Virus record (IMG/VR): IMGVR_UViG_3300036831_000092
Location: 1 to 58,047 of that record
Length of the DNA: 58,047 nt
DNA from: a virus
Reading direction: 5' to 3' (one strand)
Shown: positions 32,301-40,434 of the stretch, piece by piece
Position numbering within the stretch: position 1 is the first letter of the stretch
How the letters are laid out: every line of letters starts with the position of its first letter
Notes under the pieces: generated by a model
The model's input: the letters and a program-made list of their open reading frames with translations, nothing else
Database searches by the model: none
Told to the model about the DNA's origin: nothing
Program-made: the position numbers and the translations under genes

Positions 32301-32660
32301 CTATTTGCCCTCGCGGTTCTCGTAAAATGAAATCCCAGCCCGTGTGATGCGGTATGAATAGACGATTGAGTTCGTCAGCTTTGATGGGCCAACTCTCCGC
32401 TCGCCTTTTTCAACGTAGCCCATTCTTTCAAGCTCGCCCCTGCGTTTTCCAACGGAAGTTTGTTTGATCCCCGTCAACTCGCTCAATTGAAAATCGTCCA
32501 AGCCTTCTGGGTGCTCGTAGTGACATTTGAGTGCGAGCATCCGCCCCGTGGAGACGTGCGGCGCAATCTTCTCAGCGGCCATCAACGACGTGACAGGATC
32601 GGTAGCCCTGACCGCCTCGCGGACGTTGAAGTCTAAGGATGGTTGAGATATGAACGCCAT
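32301..32660 (-). CDS. Winged-helix DNA-binding protein
   Basis: 119 residues from ATG 32660 (MAFISQPSLDFNV). This start is used because longer versions run into the upstream gene. DFQLSELTGIKQTSVGKRRG forms a clear HTH, followed by LERMGYVEKGERRVG as wing. This pattern is common in phage replication regions. GAGAGGAAGT precedes the ATG. Confidence 0.65.
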   Translation of the reverse strand: MAFISQPSLDFNVREAVRATDPVTSLMAAEKIAPHVSTGRMLALKCHYEHPEGLDDFQLSELTGIKQTSVGKRRGELERMGYVEKGERRVGPSKLTNSIVYSYRITRAGISFYENREGK

Positions 32661-32668
32661 ACTTCCTC

Positions 32669-32848
32669 TCACGCGCGAACACGACTCCAAACACGCCTTG
32701 CCCTTCTGTTCCTCTCGTACTCGGCCAGTGCAAACTCCATCTCTTCCCATGTCCTCGTATGGAAGAGGTGGGAGCGGCCTAAGAGGTATGCAAATATGGA
32801 ACGGTAGGCGAGCCAGCCCGAAGGGGCGATGATGATGTATGGTTTCAT
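32669..32848 (-). CDS. 59-residue hypothetical protein
   Basis: MKPYIIIAPSGWLAYRSIFA..., with an N-terminal hydrophobic/aromatic stretch, then FHTRTWEEMEFALAEYERNR and a basic tail. It may be peripherally membrane-associated. It ends 8 nt before the next start. Confidence 0.5.
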   Translation of the reverse strand: MKPYIIIAPSGWLAYRSIFAYLLGRSHLFHTRTWEEMEFALAEYERNRRARRVWSRVRA

Positions 32849-32908
32849 AGGTAAAACCTCTGCATTAGTCAGCGCGTGGCCCCCTTCGTCTCAACTCCGC
32901 TCTCCGTG

Positions 32909-33769
32909 TTATCTCGTCACTGCGAATACAGTTTCGCGCGGCGGAAGAAGTGGCTTGTCCTCCGGCCCTTTCACGTATGAGTCAACGAATGTCACCCGTG
33001 CGCCGTCCTTCTTCCGCGGCTGATTCAATCGCCGCCAGTGGCCCTTTACAATCCATCGGTGGTGATACTCGCGCTCCGCGTTTGTATGCCAGTCGGAAGG
33101 CTCGCGGCGGCGCAGGTGAATGATGTTAATTTCAGGGACAGGCTTGCCTTCGCGTTGCAGGCGGCGGCGGTCAGGACGCGGTAGCTGCACAGGCTCTTTC
33201 GTGGCGAGTTGCAGCCGCATAAACAACAATCCCGTCAAAAGGCATAAATCCCCGCCCTTTAACTGCTCATTCGGCCTTAACAAAGCAACCGGTCGTAGAT
33301 AGGGAATAGCACGCCCTTCAATCCGGTAATCAAAAACGCCTCCAATAGTAGGTGCGCCGTTTTTGGCATGGGAGAAAACTAATAAAGTGTCAGACTTTGA
33401 ATCCTTCGGCAGTTGCATCCAATTATCATAATCGTGTAGCCCAAAACCCCCATCAGCCACGTACCACAGTTGAGTCAAAGGCCGTTCAGCAATCCCATCG
33501 AACAGCGAGACGGGCGGTGTCGCCCCTGCGAACGCTTCATTCGCACCGCGTACCGCTGTGTTCAACATCTCTTGCGTCCAAATCACAATCTCTGCCCTGC
33601 CAAGCAATCGGGGCATTCGGGCAACAACAACCTCACACATTTCCAGTGCAAATTCGCTAAACGACATTCGGAGCGCTGTGCCTTTAATATCCGAAAGACA
33701 ATGACGCGTCAGGTCGTCGCGTATGACCAAAGCCTCTCTGGCTGCCTCTTGAATGTCCATAACATTCAA
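32909..33769 (-). CDS. Conserved hypothetical protein with HHRWIVKGHWR motif
   Basis: A 286-residue protein. The C-terminal EYHHRWIVKGHWRRLNQPRK and the following VDSYVKGPEDKPLLPP form a recognisable motif shared by uncharacterised actinobacterial and phage proteins. The N-terminal part is helical (EFALEMCEVVVARMPRLLGR). Function unknown. It is followed by about 60 nt without a gene. Confidence 0.55.
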   Translation of the reverse strand: MNVMDIQEAAREALVIRDDLTRHCLSDIKGTALRMSFSEFALEMCEVVVARMPRLLGRAEIVIWTQEMLNTAVRGANEAFAGATPPVSLFDGIAERPLTQLWYVADGGFGLHDYDNWMQLPKDSKSDTLLVFSHAKNGAPTIGGVFDYRIEGRAIPYLRPVALLRPNEQLKGGDLCLLTGLLFMRLQLATKEPVQLPRPDRRRLQREGKPVPEINIIHLRRREPSDWHTNAEREYHHRWIVKGHWRRLNQPRKKDGARVTFVDSYVKGPEDKPLLPPRETVFAVTR

Positions 33770-33797
33770 CCTCCATCTTCACCACAGGGGCGCGCGA

Positions 33798-34004
33798 CTA
33801 ACGCGCGGAGTCCGCCGGATTCTGCGGAAGAGTGTTTTGCCCCATTTCCACAATCTCAAACGTCACCGGCTCGGCTTCTGAGAGTCCCGCCAGCCGCGAC
33901 TCGAAGTAGAGTGCTCGACAGTTCGCGCAGATTCGCGTCCAGACGTTTTCCGGCTCCCGCTCGGCCTCGGCTATCCGCGCAACTAGCAATTCAAGGTCAC
34001 TCAT
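33798..34004 (-). CDS. 68-residue hypothetical protein with CxxC
   Basis: MSDLELLVARIAEAEREPEN followed by RICANCRALYFESRLAG. One CxxC at about 26-29 and an acidic end. In many phages such small proteins lie between larger early genes. Function unknown. Confidence 0.5.
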   Translation of the reverse strand: MSDLELLVARIAEAEREPENVWTRICANCRALYFESRLAGLSEAEPVTFEIVEMGQNTLPQNPADSAR

Positions 34005-34093
34005 AAGTGTTTAACGGGGACGGCGGCCAGAAACCCCCCTTTCCGACGTGCGCGCGGTAAAGCGTCTCGCGCATCTGCGCCGCCCCCGAAGCG

Positions 34094-34498
34094 TTACTCC
34101 TCGATGCAATGGATTTCCCATTCGAGTCTTCGTGAAACGCTGTCAGGATGCCAGCGTGGACTTTCTTTCACTTTCCGAACAATGTCTTTTGCGAGTAGCT
34201 TATAACCCGCGTGAAAGGCCGACGCCGCATACTCCAAAGCCGCCGTCTGTGCAAGCGGGTCGTGTGTTATATCCAGCACATACAACTCACAATGCTCATG
34301 CTTGCCGCCAACGTCGTCTGCGCCATCCGTGCGTTCGATTCGATACTTCTCTATCCAACCAACTTTCTTTTTGTCGTAGCTCATAATTACCTCGCAAAAG
34401 AAGTCTTCTGCGTTTTCAACGCGGGGAGCCTGCACCGGGAAACTCCTGAAGTAGATGAGCGGGGCGCTCGGAATAACGCCCCGCCCGGCGTCTATCAC
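34094..34498 (-). CDS. Hypothetical early protein
   Basis: 134 residues from a GTG (34498) that overlaps the TGA of the upstream gene. An ATG at 34384 would give a 96-residue form, but the beta-rich sequence before it (FFCEVIMSYDKKKVGWIEKY) reads as one continuous domain. Acidic, no family recognised. Confidence 0.5.
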   Translation of the reverse strand: MIDAGRGVIPSAPLIYFRSFPVQAPRVENAEDFFCEVIMSYDKKKVGWIEKYRIERTDGADDVGGKHEHCELYVLDITHDPLAQTAALEYAASAFHAGYKLLAKDIVRKVKESPRWHPDSVSRRLEWEIHCIEE

Positions 34499-34650
34499 TC
34501 GCCCGATTTCGGGATGTTGCGAAGACACGCCATCGCGTTAGCCGCGTTGCACGCCGCCTGCGAAAACTGCAGGGCGTCGTTTGAATCTTCAGCCTCCGCA
34601 GCCTTCTTCACCAACGATTCAACTTCTTTACTAACATCTATGTTTTCCAT
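34495..34650 (-). CDS. 51-residue helical protein
   Basis: MENIDVSKEVESLVKKAAEA..., an alpha-helical protein with Ala/Asn/Cys-rich second half, a type often found in early phage regions. Coupled to the downstream gene by GTGA. Confidence 0.5.
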   Translation of the reverse strand: MENIDVSKEVESLVKKAAEAEDSNDALQFSQAACNAANAMACLRNIPKSGE

Positions 34651-34706
34651 CGGGTTCTACCTCCGAAAAGAAGCGCCGCATTGAACGGGAGCGGCGGTTG
34701 CCCGTG

Positions 34707-35054
34707 TTAGCTAGACGCCTCACCCGGCGCGGAACTGGAAGCCGCCGATTCGACGCCGATGGTCGCCGAGTCGGAGACGAGCGCCTTGATGCGGTCTATC
34801 TCGGCGGTCAAGTCCGGCCCTGCCGCCGGATGCGCCTTCAGGTCTTCGAGTGCTTGAATGATTGCCGCGTCCCTCTGCTTGGCCGACGCCTCGGCCTGCT
34901 CCTCTTGGGTGATTACGTCGTCCAACTGCTGCTTCTGATCTTGCTGGTTTGCCGACATTCTTTTGATCTCCTTTGAAATTGAATTTAGTTTGGCAACCGC
35001 GTAAGCGAGTGCCGCGAAGGTTGCGAGTGCCGCCAGTGTTTTTAGTGGCTTCAT
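34707..35054 (-). CDS. Membrane-anchored coiled-coil protein
   Basis: 115 residues from ATG 35054. One N-terminal TM helix (TLAALATFAALAYAVA), then a Gln/Glu/Lys-rich coiled coil (ISKEIKRMSANQQDQKQQLD...) and an Ala/Ser-rich tail. Looks like a small anchored protein, perhaps holin- or exclusion-related. Confidence 0.5.
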   Translation of the reverse strand: MKPLKTLAALATFAALAYAVAKLNSISKEIKRMSANQQDQKQQLDDVITQEEQAEASAKQRDAAIIQALEDLKAHPAAGPDLTAEIDRIKALVSDSATIGVESAASSSAPGEASS

Positions 35055-35073
35055 AAAAATAGGCGCGGACGCC

Positions 35074-35727
35074 CTACCGTTTCTCATCCGGCGTAAAGCG
35101 AACGCCCGCGCCGCCTACAGGAGAAGAAAGTTTCTCGTAAACCTGACGTAGCGAGTCAGCCCAAGCCTTTTGTGCTTCCGCGATTGACTCCCTCACGTCT
35201 ATCTCCAGCCTCACGTCCTGAAGTGAAAGGGCCACGTCTAAAGCTCTGTTCAGAGGCTCTAGGGCATCTTCAGGTCTTCCGGCTGCCGTGAGGACTCGTC
35301 CGACGTTGTTGTCCACCTCGGCGGCAAGCAATAAATTGCCCTTCTGCTCGTGGTAGAACCTTGAAGCCGTGTAGTGTCCTAAAGCTTTGTCCGTCTTGCC
35401 GAGCAGTTCGTATGTGCGACCCATACCGCACTCGAACTTTGCCGTCAGGGTGTCCCCATACCTGATTGCGGCGGTGTAGTGGGAGGCGAGGAGGTTCAGG
35501 GCGTCACCGGGCCGACCCGAAAGCCTCGGACTCACCGCGAGGTCTTTGACCCACCGGAGTCTCAGCCGCTCACCATTCACGGATAGCAGCCTCTCACGGC
35601 AGAACTCGGCGGCCTCGTCGTATTCCCCCTGAAGGATGAATGTCTCCCACCGCATCCACTCCGCGAGGTATTCCGCGTTACAATCTTCCGGGCAGGAAGG
35701 CGCGCGCCTTCCCACGTAGTCAACCAC
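35074..35727 (-). CDS. TPR-repeat protein
   Basis: About 217 residues if started at GTG 35727 (ATG 35655 is an alternative). Helical repeats such as ALNLLASHYTAAIRYGDTLT, GRTYELLGKTDKALGHYTAS and EVDNNVGRVLTAAGRPEDAL fit TPRs, a protein-protein interaction scaffold. Longer in-frame extension to 36114 runs antisense to two other genes and is rejected. The partner is unknown. Confidence 0.55.
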   Translation of the reverse strand: MVDYVGRRAPSCPEDCNAEYLAEWMRWETFILQGEYDEAAEFCRERLLSVNGERLRLRWVKDLAVSPRLSGRPGDALNLLASHYTAAIRYGDTLTAKFECGMGRTYELLGKTDKALGHYTASRFYHEQKGNLLLAAEVDNNVGRVLTAAGRPEDALEPLNRALDVALSLQDVRLEIDVRESIAEAQKAWADSLRQVYEKLSSPVGGAGVRFTPDEKR

Positions 35728-35749
35728 TTGAATTGAAGGAGAAAACCGA

Positions 35750-35956
35750 ATGAGACGATTACTTTCAACTGCGATACTCGTGTGTGCGCTATCAGCCATT
35801 ACACTGGCCGACGGCGGATCGGAGCAGGGCGGCAAGGCGTGCGACCCGGCCACGCAGGTCTGCACGTCCTCGACCAACACGGTTTCGGTCGCGGACGTGA
35901 TTCGCGCGGAGGTCAATGCTCTGTTGGCTTCGCTCGGCATAAGAATTAAGAAGTAA
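35750..35956 (+). CDS. Small secreted protein, opposite to its neighbours
   Basis: A 68-residue protein with a Sec signal peptide (MRRLLSTAILVCALSAITLA) and a short mature part with two Cys (KACDPATQVCTSS) that could form a disulfide. Strong RBS (GAAGGAGAAAACCG). It is the only plus-strand gene in the 26-40 kb early region, so it probably has its own promoter and may be expressed in lysogeny. Confidence 0.55.
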   Translation: MRRLLSTAILVCALSAITLADGGSEQGGKACDPATQVCTSSTNTVSVADVIRAEVNALLASLGIRIKK

Positions 35957-36037
35957 CTGGCCGGTCGGTACGCGCGAGGTGTCCCCGCTCTTTCCCCAAA
36001 GCAGAAACTCACTTCGACCGCGCGCCCGACCGAGAAA

Positions 36038-36850
36038 TCAAACGCCGCACATACCTTCACACTCGTTATTGAACATATTGATTTGCCCGCGATCCTCTGC
36101 CGTCGAAAGATCAACCTCTGGCAGAGGTACTAAAGAGCGGTGCAAAAAAGCCTCGCAATCAACGCCCCTTAGTCCCGTGCGGATCATTGCGTCAAACTCA
36201 ACGGCCTCCGCCCATGCCTCTGGTGCGTTGTCTTTCAGGTCGCGCCAGTATTTGTTGTCGTGATAGGGGCAAGCGACGCAGGCCGACTTCTTCGGGACGC
36301 GGTAGCCGTGAGACTCAAGCCAACGGATGCAGTCCGCGCGGCTCATACGCTTCTCAATAAGCGGGTAGCGGTTCAGTTGCCACTTGTGATTCGCGTCCCT
36401 CATGCGCGACGCTTCGTCGGTAGAAATACCTATCCACACTTCAACGGCGTCACCCTTCGGAACTCTCTCGCCTTTAGAGACTCCGAGGAGGCCGCGCAGC
36501 GCGGCCTCAAGGGGCTGAATCTTGAACTCGCGCGTACATTGTCGGCGCAGCATCGCGCCCTTCCCCTGTGGGTTGCGGACGTGGGCCGGAAGGGAGGCGA
36601 ATCGCCTCCCTTCCGTGATGGATTTGATGGTGTGAAGTTTCAGGCTACCGATGCCGACCGTCTCAATGGGGATGATGTGGTTGCCGATGTCTTTCAGATA
36701 TTCGAGGTGTTCATAAACCCACTTCGGTTCAAATTTGGTATCGGCAAAGAAGGCGCATTCCGGCACTTCATTGAAAACGCCATCAACCGCCATCAAGTAG
36801 ACGGTTGATGATTGGACGCCCGCACCTAAACTGATTGCCGTTTTCTTCAT
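36038..36850 (-). CDS. PP-loop ATPase / PAPS reductase-like protein
   Basis: A 270-residue protein with an N-terminal PP-loop variant (SLGAGVQSSTVYLM), an ADTKFEPKWVYEHLEYL region and RRQCTREFKIQPL as in phosphoadenosine phosphosulfate reductase-like phage proteins. SACVACPYHDNKYW and the final NECEGMCGV add cysteines that could hold an Fe-S cluster. Sulfur transfer to nucleic acid (thio-modification) or nucleotide metabolism are possible. The substrate is unknown. Confidence 0.65.
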   Translation of the reverse strand: MKKTAISLGAGVQSSTVYLMAVDGVFNEVPECAFFADTKFEPKWVYEHLEYLKDIGNHIIPIETVGIGSLKLHTIKSITEGRRFASLPAHVRNPQGKGAMLRRQCTREFKIQPLEAALRGLLGVSKGERVPKGDAVEVWIGISTDEASRMRDANHKWQLNRYPLIEKRMSRADCIRWLESHGYRVPKKSACVACPYHDNKYWRDLKDNAPEAWAEAVEFDAMIRTGLRGVDCEAFLHRSLVPLPEVDLSTAEDRGQINMFNNECEGMCGV

Positions 36851-37299
36851 CCGCTGTTCCTCAACTCGCTCTCAACGTCCCTTCGACCAATCGGCACCAC
36901 TTCCGCCCCGGCCACACTCAGGCGTGACGAGAGCGCCGCATGTAGTTTCACCATCGCGGAGTCGGCGTCCTCCTCCGTCCCGTTGACGAAGGTGTTAATC
37001 AGGCCGTGGCAGAGGCGAGTGAGGGCTGCTTTGTCAGGCGTCTTACCCTTTCTACCTTTACCCGCGATGAGGCCCGCGTCCGATTCGAGGAGCGAGCGGA
37101 AGCCCGCGGAAGATTCAGGTTTGTGGATGCAAAGTCCCCGGTGAATGTCTCTGGCGTAGTCGAGATGGTCGGGGTGAGTCCCGGCCAGCATTCCGTAGAC
37201 GTAGGAGAGGGAGAAGCCGGTCACTTCGGCCAGTTGCTTCTGAACGCCGTCAAGGGCTTGCTGCGTGAACTCCGAAGTTGGTTTTTTAGGCTCGAACAT
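36847..37299 (-). CDS. CII-like / HTH regulatory protein candidate
   Basis: 150 residues from ATG 37299. LAEVTGFSLSYVYGMLAGTH resembles an HTH of CII-type phage regulators. The rest is helical. It overlaps the PP-loop gene by 4 nt. The role in the lysis/lysogeny decision is inferred. Confidence 0.4.
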   Translation of the reverse strand: MFEPKKPTSEFTQQALDGVQKQLAEVTGFSLSYVYGMLAGTHPDHLDYARDIHRGLCIHKPESSAGFRSLLESDAGLIAGKGRKGKTPDKAALTRLCHGLINTFVNGTEEDADSAMVKLHAALSSRLSVAGAEVVPIGRRDVESELRNSG

Positions 37300-37481
37300 T
37301 GTTGGAATCTTTTCTCGTTTTTCTACTAGAGGGCGGAAATCGCTTTTTGCTACCTTCTCTCTCGCCGGGGAAGTCCGGCACGAACCCAAAAGGGTTTAAG
37401 CGCCCGTCGGCGTCTGGGGGAGGGGGCGGGGAGCCTCGCCCCTTACCAGAACAGGTGTTTGACAAGTTAATAAAGAACAGA

Positions 37482-37760
37482 CTAGAGAGCGTTGGCGGGT
37501 TGCGCGCGTTCGTCGCGCGTACAGTCGTTTGGCGGCACGACCTTCTGCCACTCGCCTTTCATCTTCGAGGCGTCGAACTCGCAGAAAGGTTCGGCTATGT
37601 CGTCCACACGCATACTCCCGTCCGCAGGGTCTTTTGAGAGCGCGAGCATCTTCGGCTCGTAGAGTTCTTCCGGTAGGCCGGGGTAGATGTCTCTGCTGTG
37701 CCTGTACCAGTACCAGCCCGATTCTTGCGGAGTCTCTTTCGACCACAGATATTTGCTCAT
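37482..37760 (-). CDS. Small GWYWYR-motif protein
   Basis: A 92-residue protein with KETPQESGWYWYRHSRDIYP at the N-terminus and WQKVVPPNDC near the end. It shares the aromatic 'P..GWYWYR' signature with 15741-15986. The gap 37300-37481 before the next gene holds a GC-rich hairpin (GGGGCG/CGCCCC) and no clear gene. Confidence 0.55.
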   Translation of the reverse strand: MSKYLWSKETPQESGWYWYRHSRDIYPGLPEELYEPKMLALSKDPADGSMRVDDIAEPFCEFDASKMKGEWQKVVPPNDCTRDERAQPANAL

Positions 37761-37794
37761 CGCTTCTCCTTCCCGCTCCGGGGGTAAAAAGGTT

Positions 37795-38223
37795 TCAGGG
37801 GTGATGAAGAACAGAACCGACTAGCGAAACTCCTGAATCCCGCGCGGTCACGCGCGACACTGTTTTGAGTGCGGCGAGGCAGATTGCTAAGGGCGCGGTG
37901 TCGGCCCTAGCCTTTGCCAGCGCATTGCACCACTCGGGCTTGCCGTGCGGCGTGAACGTAGCGTGATAATTGTCCACGGCGTCGTATGGCGTCAGTAGCG
38001 TCAGCCAAAGCCCGCGCGCCGCCATGTGCTTTACCACTTCCCACGCGGCCTTGATGTCGGTCGAGTATTCGGGCACGGGAGAAGTCCAGCGACCGCCATA
38101 CTGTTCGCGGAGAGTTTCGTTGTAGAAGCGATAGTGTTCGCCACGCCGTTCTACCGTCATGTTGAAGAGTCGGCGCTGTATCCAGGCGTCGAGTTTTCTA
38201 CCGACTTTGAGTTCTTCGCTCAT
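37795..38223 (-). CDS. Phage ABA-sandwich-type protein
   Basis: A 142-residue protein. VPEYSTDIKAAWEVVKHMAA and the C-terminal APLAICLAALKTVSRVTA match the phage 'ABA sandwich' family (YSTDI-AW...A.CRAAL). Function in the family unknown. A palindromic hairpin (38238-38253) lies just upstream of the ATG. Confidence 0.65.
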   Translation of the reverse strand: MSEELKVGRKLDAWIQRRLFNMTVERRGEHYRFYNETLREQYGGRWTSPVPEYSTDIKAAWEVVKHMAARGLWLTLLTPYDAVDNYHATFTPHGKPEWCNALAKARADTAPLAICLAALKTVSRVTARDSGVSLVGSVLHHP

Positions 38224-38230
38224 GGCTCTT

Positions 38231-38254
38231 TACAGTGGGCGGATGAATCCGCCA
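38231..38254 (-). repeat. Palindromic leader element, copy 2
   Basis: GGCGGA-TGAA-TCCGCC hairpin with the same TACAGTG flank as copy 1 at 28981-29007. In both cases the element sits directly 5' of a start codon. Confidence 0.55.
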
Positions 38255-38259
38255 GTCCG

Positions 38260-38574
38260 TCAGCGGTCAGATTTCGAGGAGGTCACGTGCGCTCCGCCGT
38301 GTTCTTTGAGAAACGCTTTGAGCGTGTCGAGAGGGATGCGCGTTTCAACGTTCGTGAAACCGCCGTCACAAACGACGCGGAGGTAGCCGTCGCCCATCAG
38401 AAGTTTGATGAACTCGTTGTAGTAGGTCTCTACAACGTGGCCCTCGACGATGCCGTTCCCGTCAACGCCCTCTTCGATGTTGTCGGGAAGTTCGGGCGAG
38501 TCGTCGGGTGTGATGATTAGGCCATCGCCGCCCATGAGTACGTTCATTCTGGTGATGTTTTGCGGTTTGCCCAT
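38260..38574 (-). CDS. Acidic hypothetical protein
   Basis: 104 residues from ATG 38574 with a strong AAGGAGAAGTG. GDGLIITPDDSPELPDNIEE and a C-terminal beta/helix region (YLRVVCDGGFTNVETRIPLD). No family recognised. Confidence 0.55.
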   Translation of the reverse strand: MGKPQNITRMNVLMGGDGLIITPDDSPELPDNIEEGVDGNGIVEGHVVETYYNEFIKLLMGDGYLRVVCDGGFTNVETRIPLDTLKAFLKEHGGAHVTSSKSDR

Positions 38575-38617
38575 CACTTCTCCTTTAGTCCGGTGTCCGA
38601 GCGAATACGCGCGGAGT

Positions 38618-38905
38618 TCAAAACTGACGGGTGAAAGGTTTTGTCTTCGTCACCCCTGACATCTCTTGCTTCTGCCCGATGTCGAAAATGTTGATGTGGT
38701 GTCGGGCGCGCAGTTCGGCCATAAGTCGCATGTGCTCGGCCCAAACGTCCCCGGTACACTCCTTAACGTGGTGGTCTAAACAGTGCAGACAGATGTCACA
38801 CTTACGAATTGAGTCACAGCGGCAGCGCGGCCCCAAGACGCAGCCCGAATTACTTTCCGGCTCGCCGCAGCAGGGGCAATTTATGTCGCCGCTGATTCTG
38901 CTCAT
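38618..38905 (-). CDS. Cys-rich zinc protein
   Basis: A 95-residue protein with CPCCGEPE, CVLGPRCRC, KCDICLHCLDHH: eleven Cys/His in about 50 residues, enough for two zinc sites. The C-terminal helix follows. Start coupled (ATGA) to a 38-residue ORF. Unknown role. Confidence 0.6.
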   Translation of the reverse strand: MSRISGDINCPCCGEPESNSGCVLGPRCRCDSIRKCDICLHCLDHHVKECTGDVWAEHMRLMAELRARHHINIFDIGQKQEMSGVTKTKPFTRQF

Positions 38906-39018
38906 TTCCCTAAATTCTTTTCCTCTCCCTTTCGGGTGTCGGGAGAGAGTTCAAGTTCGGTGGTGGATTCGCGGGGAGTCGTCCAGCACGCAGGCCCGAA
39001 GGTTTGCGCCGCAGGCAT
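38902..39018 (-). CDS. Possible 38-residue ORF
   Basis: MPAAQTFGPACWTTPREST..., whose TGA overlaps the next ATG. Its own RBS is poor, so the evidence is only coupling and gap filling (38906-39052 otherwise has no gene). Confidence 0.3.
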   Translation of the reverse strand: MPAAQTFGPACWTTPRESTTELELSPDTRKGEEKNLGK

Positions 39019-39052
39019 CCTTACGGGTAGCCCACTCCCCGCGAAGGTTGAA

Positions 39053-39541
39053 TCATGCTTCCGCCTTCGGAGCGATGGGCTTGCGACTCTTCGCTTGCTT
39101 CTTGGGCTTCGCCCGTTGCACGGTCTTGCTGTCGCCGAACCCGAGTTCGATTTGTACGCCGCAGCGTTTGAGGCAAGCGACCTGCATCCTCTTGGCCTCG
39201 CCCTTGTGGTAGTCGGACCGTTGGACGTGGTAGCCGATGACCTGCCGATAGTCTTCTTTGTTGAAGAGGACTTCCTGCTTATAAACGCGAACGGTGTCGC
39301 CGTCGCTGTTGACGTTCTCAATACTGTGAAAGACGCGCTCGCCGTTCTTGTCTTTGGCCTCGCGCGCGAACTTTCGCGCAAGAGATTTCTTGGCCTCGAA
39401 GATGGCACTCTCAAGAAATTCATCAGTCCAGAAATCTCCCGCGTCGAGACGCGCGACGATCTCTTCAATCGAGAGAAAGCCTTTCGATTTCGTCAGCCGA
39501 AGGAACAGGCTACGCAACTTTTCTTTTTGCTTGTCGGTCAT
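39053..39541 (-). CDS. Hypothetical basic protein
   Basis: A 162-residue helical N-terminus (KEKLRSLFLRLTKSKGFLSI, LDAGDFWTDEFLESAIFEAK) and a highly basic C-terminus (KPKKQAKSRKPIAPKAEA), suggesting nucleic-acid binding. Overlaps the ParB-like gene by 32 nt. Confidence 0.55.
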   Translation of the reverse strand: MTDKQKEKLRSLFLRLTKSKGFLSIEEIVARLDAGDFWTDEFLESAIFEAKKSLARKFAREAKDKNGERVFHSIENVNSDGDTVRVYKQEVLFNKEDYRQVIGYHVQRSDYHKGEAKRMQVACLKRCGVQIELGFGDSKTVQRAKPKKQAKSRKPIAPKAEA

Positions 39542-40394
39542 GCTTTACTCCGTTCAAGGCAGTTTCAATCTGCCTCAGTTCGTCAATCATTTCGCGCACT
39601 TGGGCGAGGTAGGCTTTCCTCTCTTGGGCGCTCCATGACTGTGTTAGCTCGACTACCCCGCCGAGAGAATGAATGCTGTTGAACATCTTTAAGATTTCGT
39701 ATGCGACCTTCCCCCACTTTTCGCCGGGAGTTTTCTTCGGGCGGACGAGTCTCGGCTTTTCGGCTAAGTCGGCTAGAACGTCTTGATCGTTTTCGGCGAG
39801 GGCCTTGCGTGCTTCCTTCTGTTCCGGTTCTGGAAGCTTCTCAAGATTCTTGGCGACGGTGAGCGCGTCCTTTTGCGTTGGGATGATGGCGATTTCGGGA
39901 AACTTCTCGACGGCGGCGACGTGCTCTTTCGCGCGATGAATAGTCGTGACAGGGGTATTAATTCGTTCAGAGGTTTTGGCTAAGTTGCCTGCCGTTGCGG
40001 GGCGACCGCCCTTCTTAGTTTTTTCCACGGCGGAAAAAACCTCGCCCTCTTTAGCGGTGATTCGCTCTGCTGTCTCTACGAGTTCAACTAAAACGCGCGA
40101 GCGTTCATAAGCCGAGAGGTCTTTGCGCCGGATGTTCTCTTCAAGCTCAAGTTCCCTGCGCTCGTCCTCGGAAAGTTCGGAGTAGAAGCGGGCGTCAATC
40201 TCGTCACGCCCCAACTTCTGAAAGGCTTTGACGCGGCGACCGCCCGCGATGAGGTTTAAGTCGGCGTCAACGACTATCGGCTGAATCAGCCCAAACTGAC
40301 TGATGCTGTCGGCCAGAGCGTCTATGTCGCCGTAGTCTTCACGGCGGCGGATGCCGATCTTGATTTCATCAATGAAGACTGATTGGACTTTCAT
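39510..40394 (-). CDS. ParB-like nuclease-domain protein
   Basis: A 294-residue ParB-N domain protein. YGDIDALADSISQFGLIQPI, then DADLNLIAGGRRVKAFQKLG (GERR-like box) and LELEENIRRKDLSAYERS match boxes I-III of ParB. A central HTH follows (about 130-160, SERINTPVTTIHRAKEHV). As no ParA is nearby, it may be a regulator or modification accessory rather than a partition protein. Confidence 0.7.
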   Translation of the reverse strand: MKVQSVFIDEIKIGIRRREDYGDIDALADSISQFGLIQPIVVDADLNLIAGGRRVKAFQKLGRDEIDARFYSELSEDERRELELEENIRRKDLSAYERSRVLVELVETAERITAKEGEVFSAVEKTKKGGRPATAGNLAKTSERINTPVTTIHRAKEHVAAVEKFPEIAIIPTQKDALTVAKNLEKLPEPEQKEARKALAENDQDVLADLAEKPRLVRPKKTPGEKWGKVAYEILKMFNSIHSLGGVVELTQSWSAQERKAYLAQVREMIDELRQIETALNGVKHDRQAKRKVA

Positions 40395-40434
40395 GCCGCA
40401 GCCTCTTGTGGTTGGTCACGCTGGAATTGGAGTT

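Noticed and set aside
35728-36114. N-terminal extension of the TPR protein to 346 residues
   Set aside because: It would be antisense to the secreted gene at 35750 and overlap the PP-loop gene. The extension has no TPR features.
37300-37481. Coding gene or promoter in the 180-nt gap
   Set aside because: TTGACA at about 37459 has no acceptable -10 on the plus strand, and the reading frames are short or antisense shadows.
38902-39468. 188-codon minus-strand ORF
   Set aside because: Mostly overlaps the better supported 162-residue gene in another frame. Only its last 38 codons fill a gap and are listed separately with low confidence.
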